Source: an uncultured Selenomonadaceae bacterium
GTDB taxonomy: Bacteria > Bacillota > Negativicutes > Selenomonadales > Selenomonadaceae
Length of the DNA: 15,753 nt
Assembly: GCA_905233325.1 (NCBI GenBank)
Contig: CAJODU010000016.1
Location: 1 to 15,753, forward strand
Direction: 5' to 3'
In this document: piece after piece, positions 13,196 to 15,753 of the stretch
Position numbering within the stretch: position 1 is the stretch's first letter
Layout of the letters: every line of letters begins with the position of its first letter
Position numbers and translations under genes: made by a program
The notes under the pieces: model-generated
Databases searched by the model: none
What the model saw: only the letters and a program-made list of their open reading frames with translations
Told to the model about the DNA's origin: nothing

Positions 13196-14566
13196 ATGGA
13201 ACAACAAAAGCAAGGTTCTCTTGCAGGCTTTATTGTTCCGTCTGTCATTGGTATAATCCTGTTTATGGTGCCGGTCTATTACAATGACAGTTGGACTATT
13301 ATTGTGAAAATCATTGCCGATATGATTGGGCAATCTTTGGGAGACTTTCTGCCCGTGCTGTGTCTTATCATTGTGACGACTTCGGCGTTACTCGGTATAG
13401 TCTTTTTAAAGCACCCTACCTTCATCACAAGCTACCCCGTTGTTGCTGATGCCTTTTCGACAACGGCGATCTGGGTTGTGATTCGCGTGATTGGTGCGAT
13501 CTTCATATGGCTGACTTATTTGGAGATTGACGCCGGTGAAGACAGTGAAGGTGTCATTCATATGATAACGTCAGGAGATGCGGGCGGATTCGTCCTTCAC
13601 GATCTTTTGACGGTTTTGGTTATCATCTTCCTGCTTGCAGGTCTGATGCTGCCTCTGCTGCTTGACTTCGGTCTCTTGGAGTTCATTGGTGCAATGCTGA
13701 CAAAGATAATGCGCCCGCTCTTCACTATCCCCGGTCGTGCTGCCGTTGACTGTATCACTTCCTGGATCGGCGACGGTACTTTAGGAGTTATGCTGACTGC
13801 TAATCAGTACGAGGGCGGCTACTACTCTAAACGTGAGGCGGCTATCATTTCGACAACCTTCTCCGCCGTTTCTATTACTTTCAGCATTGTTGTGCTTGCT
13901 CAGGTTGATTTAATGGAATATTTCGGTCTTTACTATATGATGATCTGCGCGGTCGGTATTGTCTGCGCCTTGATCCTGCCGAGGATCCCGCCGCTCTCTC
14001 TCAAGAAAGATGAATACCTCGTCGAGGGCAAGGCAATGGGTGAGACTCTGCCGGAAGGTTACACCTCCTCACTTCAATACGGATTGGCACTTGCAAAAAA
14101 GCGTGTCGGTGAATTTAGAGGGATTGAGCAATTCTTTGAGAATGGTATCAAAAACTCTGCCGGAATGTGGTTTGGTGTCCTGCCCGTTGTTATGTGCATT
14201 GGCACACTTGCCCTCGTCCTCGCGAACAATACTACCATATTCGACATGCTCGGTATGCCCTTTCTGCCGCTCTTGAACTTCCTTGACGTACCTGAGGCGG
14301 CGGCGGCGTCCAAGACTATGATTGTCGGCTTTACCGATATGTTCACGCCTTCAATCATTGCAGCAAGCACCGTCACAGCACCTATGACAAAATTCATCAT
14401 CGCCGTTATCTCCGTCACCCAGCTTATATATCTCTCTGAAGTCGGCGGCTTGATTCTCGGCTCTAAGATTCCTGTCAGTCTGCCGGAACTCTTCCTCCTC
14501 TTCCTCGAAAGAACTATCATCAGTCTGCTGATCGTTGCCCCTGCCGCTCATTTGATATTTGGTTGA
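13196..14566 (+). CDS. YjiH-like membrane protein with nucleoside-recognition (Gate) domains
   Basis: Polytopic membrane protein of 456 residues with roughly eight to ten hydrophobic segments, for example FIVPSVIGIILFMVPVYY near the start, DLLTVLVIIFLLAGLMLPLLL in the middle and the last helix before AHLIFG. Two Gate-type regions are visible: GRAAVDCITSWIGDGTLGVML, followed by EGGYYSKREAAIIST, and later KTMIVGFTDMFTPSIIAAS. This pattern is that of YjiH-family proteins, relatives of the SpmA/SpmB and nucleoside-transporter Gate domain. The transported substrate is unknown. A loop of about 60 residues rich in charge (about 265-325) should be cytoplasmic. The ribosome binding site is GGAGGAG. 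A histidine kinase gene starts eight bases after its stop, suggesting that the kinase and membrane protein work together. Confidence 0.88.
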   Translation: MEQQKQGSLAGFIVPSVIGIILFMVPVYYNDSWTIIVKIIADMIGQSLGDFLPVLCLIIVTTSALLGIVFLKHPTFITSYPVVADAFSTTAIWVVIRVIGAIFIWLTYLEIDAGEDSEGVIHMITSGDAGGFVLHDLLTVLVIIFLLAGLMLPLLLDFGLLEFIGAMLTKIMRPLFTIPGRAAVDCITSWIGDGTLGVMLTANQYEGGYYSKREAAIISTTFSAVSITFSIVVLAQVDLMEYFGLYYMMICAVGIVCALILPRIPPLSLKKDEYLVEGKAMGETLPEGYTSSLQYGLALAKKRVGEFRGIEQFFENGIKNSAGMWFGVLPVVMCIGTLALVLANNTTIFDMLGMPFLPLLNFLDVPEAAAASKTMIVGFTDMFTPSIIAASTVTAPMTKFIIAVISVTQLIYLSEVGGLILGSKIPVSLPELFLLFLERTIISLLIVAPAAHLIFG

Positions 14567-14574
14567 GGTAGCAT

Positions 14575-15753
14575 ATGGACGATAATGCACTCAATAAAAT
14601 GCTTGACAGGACTGTCGAGATCATCGAAGAGCACAAGGTGCAGTTTTTTGAAATATATCAATCGATCAAGGCAGAGATTGACAGCATGCAGAGGCAGTTG
14701 ACAAGCCTTCAAGGTCAGACGATACAATCCGGCAATCTGATTGACAAGTTGATGAAACAGGAGCAGCAGACTAAACAGACCTTTGCTCAAGTCAGTGCCA
14801 CGCCCAACGCCTCCGAAGACGAACTCAAGGCAAGCTATGAGGCTGTCAAGAAGGCACAAATCGCACTGAAGTTTGAGCAGGACAAGTGGAAGGAACTCGG
14901 ACAGCTCGGTGATAAGACTGAATGGAGGTTGAAACACCTTCAAAGCCGCCTCAAGCAGTGTGAGGAATTGTCCCTGGTGATTGGCTCAATGTTGCACTAT
15001 TTGAGTTCACGAATCAAGGGGTTTGTCTATTCGGAATACTATCTGCAACCGCAGGAGAAGTCTCAGCGGGCGCAGATAGTCCAAGCGCAAGAGCAGGAGC
15101 GGCACCGCATGGCCAGGGAACTGCACGATGGGTTAGCGGTTGAACTTGAAGATATTTTGATGAGTCTTGACAGCGGTGTTGATGTGAATGATCTCAAATT
15201 GCAGCTTAACGATTGCCTGAACTCGCTGCACCGAATAATGTTTAATCTGTGGCCGCTCGCTCTTGAGAATGTGGGGCTGGTGGCAGCCGTAAAACAGTTG
15301 GTGGCTAATCTTGGAGAGCGTGGTATCCTCAATGGCACATATTCCGTTGACGGCAAACCGATCACTTTGCCGAAATACATTGAGACGGCGGTATTCAGAA
15401 TCATACAGGAAAGTCTGAACAATGCGGCACTGCACTCCGGCGTCAAGGAAGTCAAGGTTCGCCTCTTGTACTCACCGTCGGCTTTGTCGATTCTCGTTGC
15501 CGACGAAGGCAAAGGCTTTGATCCTGATGAAAATCTCAAACGACAAGAGAAATTGCTCAAAAAAATAGACCTGCGTGAGACGCCTCACTACAAGGTCAAT
15601 GAGATTGCAAATTGTTACTACGGTATACTCTCAATGCAGGAGCGTGCCAAGGTGATAGGTGCCGAACTCAAAATCATCTCCGCCGTCGGCAAGGGAACTA
15701 AAGTCCACTGTAAGATACCTTACAAGACGGAGGATATTGCCAAAGCCGTTGAA
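14575..15753 (+). CDS. DegS-like cytoplasmic sensor histidine kinase (3' end outside window)
   Basis: Open from the ATG at 14575 to the window edge, 393 codons without a stop. No membrane segment is present. Residues about 20-165 are a coiled-coil sensor region like DegS of Bacillus, including the DELKASYEAVKKAQ stretch. The HisKA_3 box is QEQERHRMARELHDG with the phospho-acceptor His184. The ATPase domain has QESLNNAALHSG (Asn282, Asn283), ADEGKGFDPDEN and YYGILSMQERA, ending with GKGTKVHCKIPY. Deviations: the residue five after the His is Val189 instead of the Gln of the DxxxQ phosphatase motif; the DLRP motif reads NLWP; the second Gly of the GxxGM-type G2 box is Ser; and the ATP lid is about 20 residues longer than in DegS. 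GAGGT precedes the ATG and the Gate-protein gene ends eight bases earlier. A response regulator would be expected just beyond the window. Confidence 0.88.
   Translation, partial: MDDNALNKMLDRTVEIIEEHKVQFFEIYQSIKAEIDSMQRQLTSLQGQTIQSGNLIDKLMKQEQQTKQTFAQVSATPNASEDELKASYEAVKKAQIALKFEQDKWKELGQLGDKTEWRLKHLQSRLKQCEELSLVIGSMLHYLSSRIKGFVYSEYYLQPQEKSQRAQIVQAQEQERHRMARELHDGLAVELEDILMSLDSGVDVNDLKLQLNDCLNSLHRIMFNLWPLALENVGLVAAVKQLVANLGERGILNGTYSVDGKPITLPKYIETAVFRIIQESLNNAALHSGVKEVKVRLLYSPSALSILVADEGKGFDPDENLKRQEKLLKKIDLRETPHYKVNEIANCYYGILSMQERAKVIGAELKIISAVGKGTKVHCKIPYKTEDIAKAVE

Noticed and set aside
15063..15560. Leftward reading frames opposite the histidine kinase.
   Set aside because: Kinase motifs are continuous on the plus strand; the antisense frames have low-complexity Ser/Arg-rich content typical of shadows.
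1..15753. CRISPR arrays, transposase genes, phage genes, toxin-antitoxin pairs or other defence islands.
   Set aside because: No regularly spaced repeats, recombinase motifs or such protein families were found anywhere in the window.

Overview
The window looks like a chromosomal segment of a low-to-moderate GC Bacillota. Shine-Dalgarno sequences of the GAGGTG type are strong and frequent, and several starts are GTG or TTG. The gene set (amidotransferase subunit GatB, a DegS-like cytoplasmic kinase, a YvyF-type flagellar-region zinc protein, NirJ/AhbD-like radical SAM) would suit the Negativicutes/Clostridia side. That placement is an impression from gene content, not a phylogenetic result. 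There is no rRNA, tRNA, CRISPR array, insertion sequence or prophage, and no gene-free stretch longer than about 200 bases.

Left part (1-3621). folE2 (GTP cyclohydrolase IB) runs rightwards and collides tail-to-tail, with a 31-base coding overlap, with a leftward three-gene operon: NAD(P)-binding oxidoreductase, then M-class sirtuin (predicted protein ADP-ribosyltransferase), then zinc-type macrodomain (predicted ADP-ribosyl hydrolase). This is a writer/eraser pair for reversible ADP-ribosylation. The lipoyl-carrier partners (GcvH-L, LplA2) that usually accompany such pairs are not in the window. Divergent from the operon, behind its own promoter, is a secreted CAP-domain protein.

Middle part (3671-6822). 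A TetR regulator and a NirJ1/AhbD-like radical SAM-SPASM enzyme form a tight leftward two-gene operon. A rightward GntR/FCD regulator with an eroded metal site has a near-consensus promoter, with a perfect inverted repeat sitting on its predicted start point. It converges on a YvyF-like double zinc-ribbon protein with no flagellar neighbours.

Housekeeping part (6823-15753). A leftward cluster reads HAD phosphatase, ftsY, surE, phosphohexomutase and then, after a GC-rich hairpin, the yvyF-like gene. Divergent from it is gatB, YbaK-type tRNA deacylase, YjiH-like Gate-domain membrane protein and a DegS-like histidine kinase that runs off the right edge. gatB is separated from gatC/gatA. The kinase differs from DegS at several normally conserved catalytic positions.

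The most notable items are the sirtuin/macrodomain/oxidoreductase operon, the TetR-controlled orphan NirJ1-like enzyme and the atypical DegS-like kinase coupled to a Gate-domain transporter-like protein. All are variants of known families. Nothing seen proves a wholly new system.
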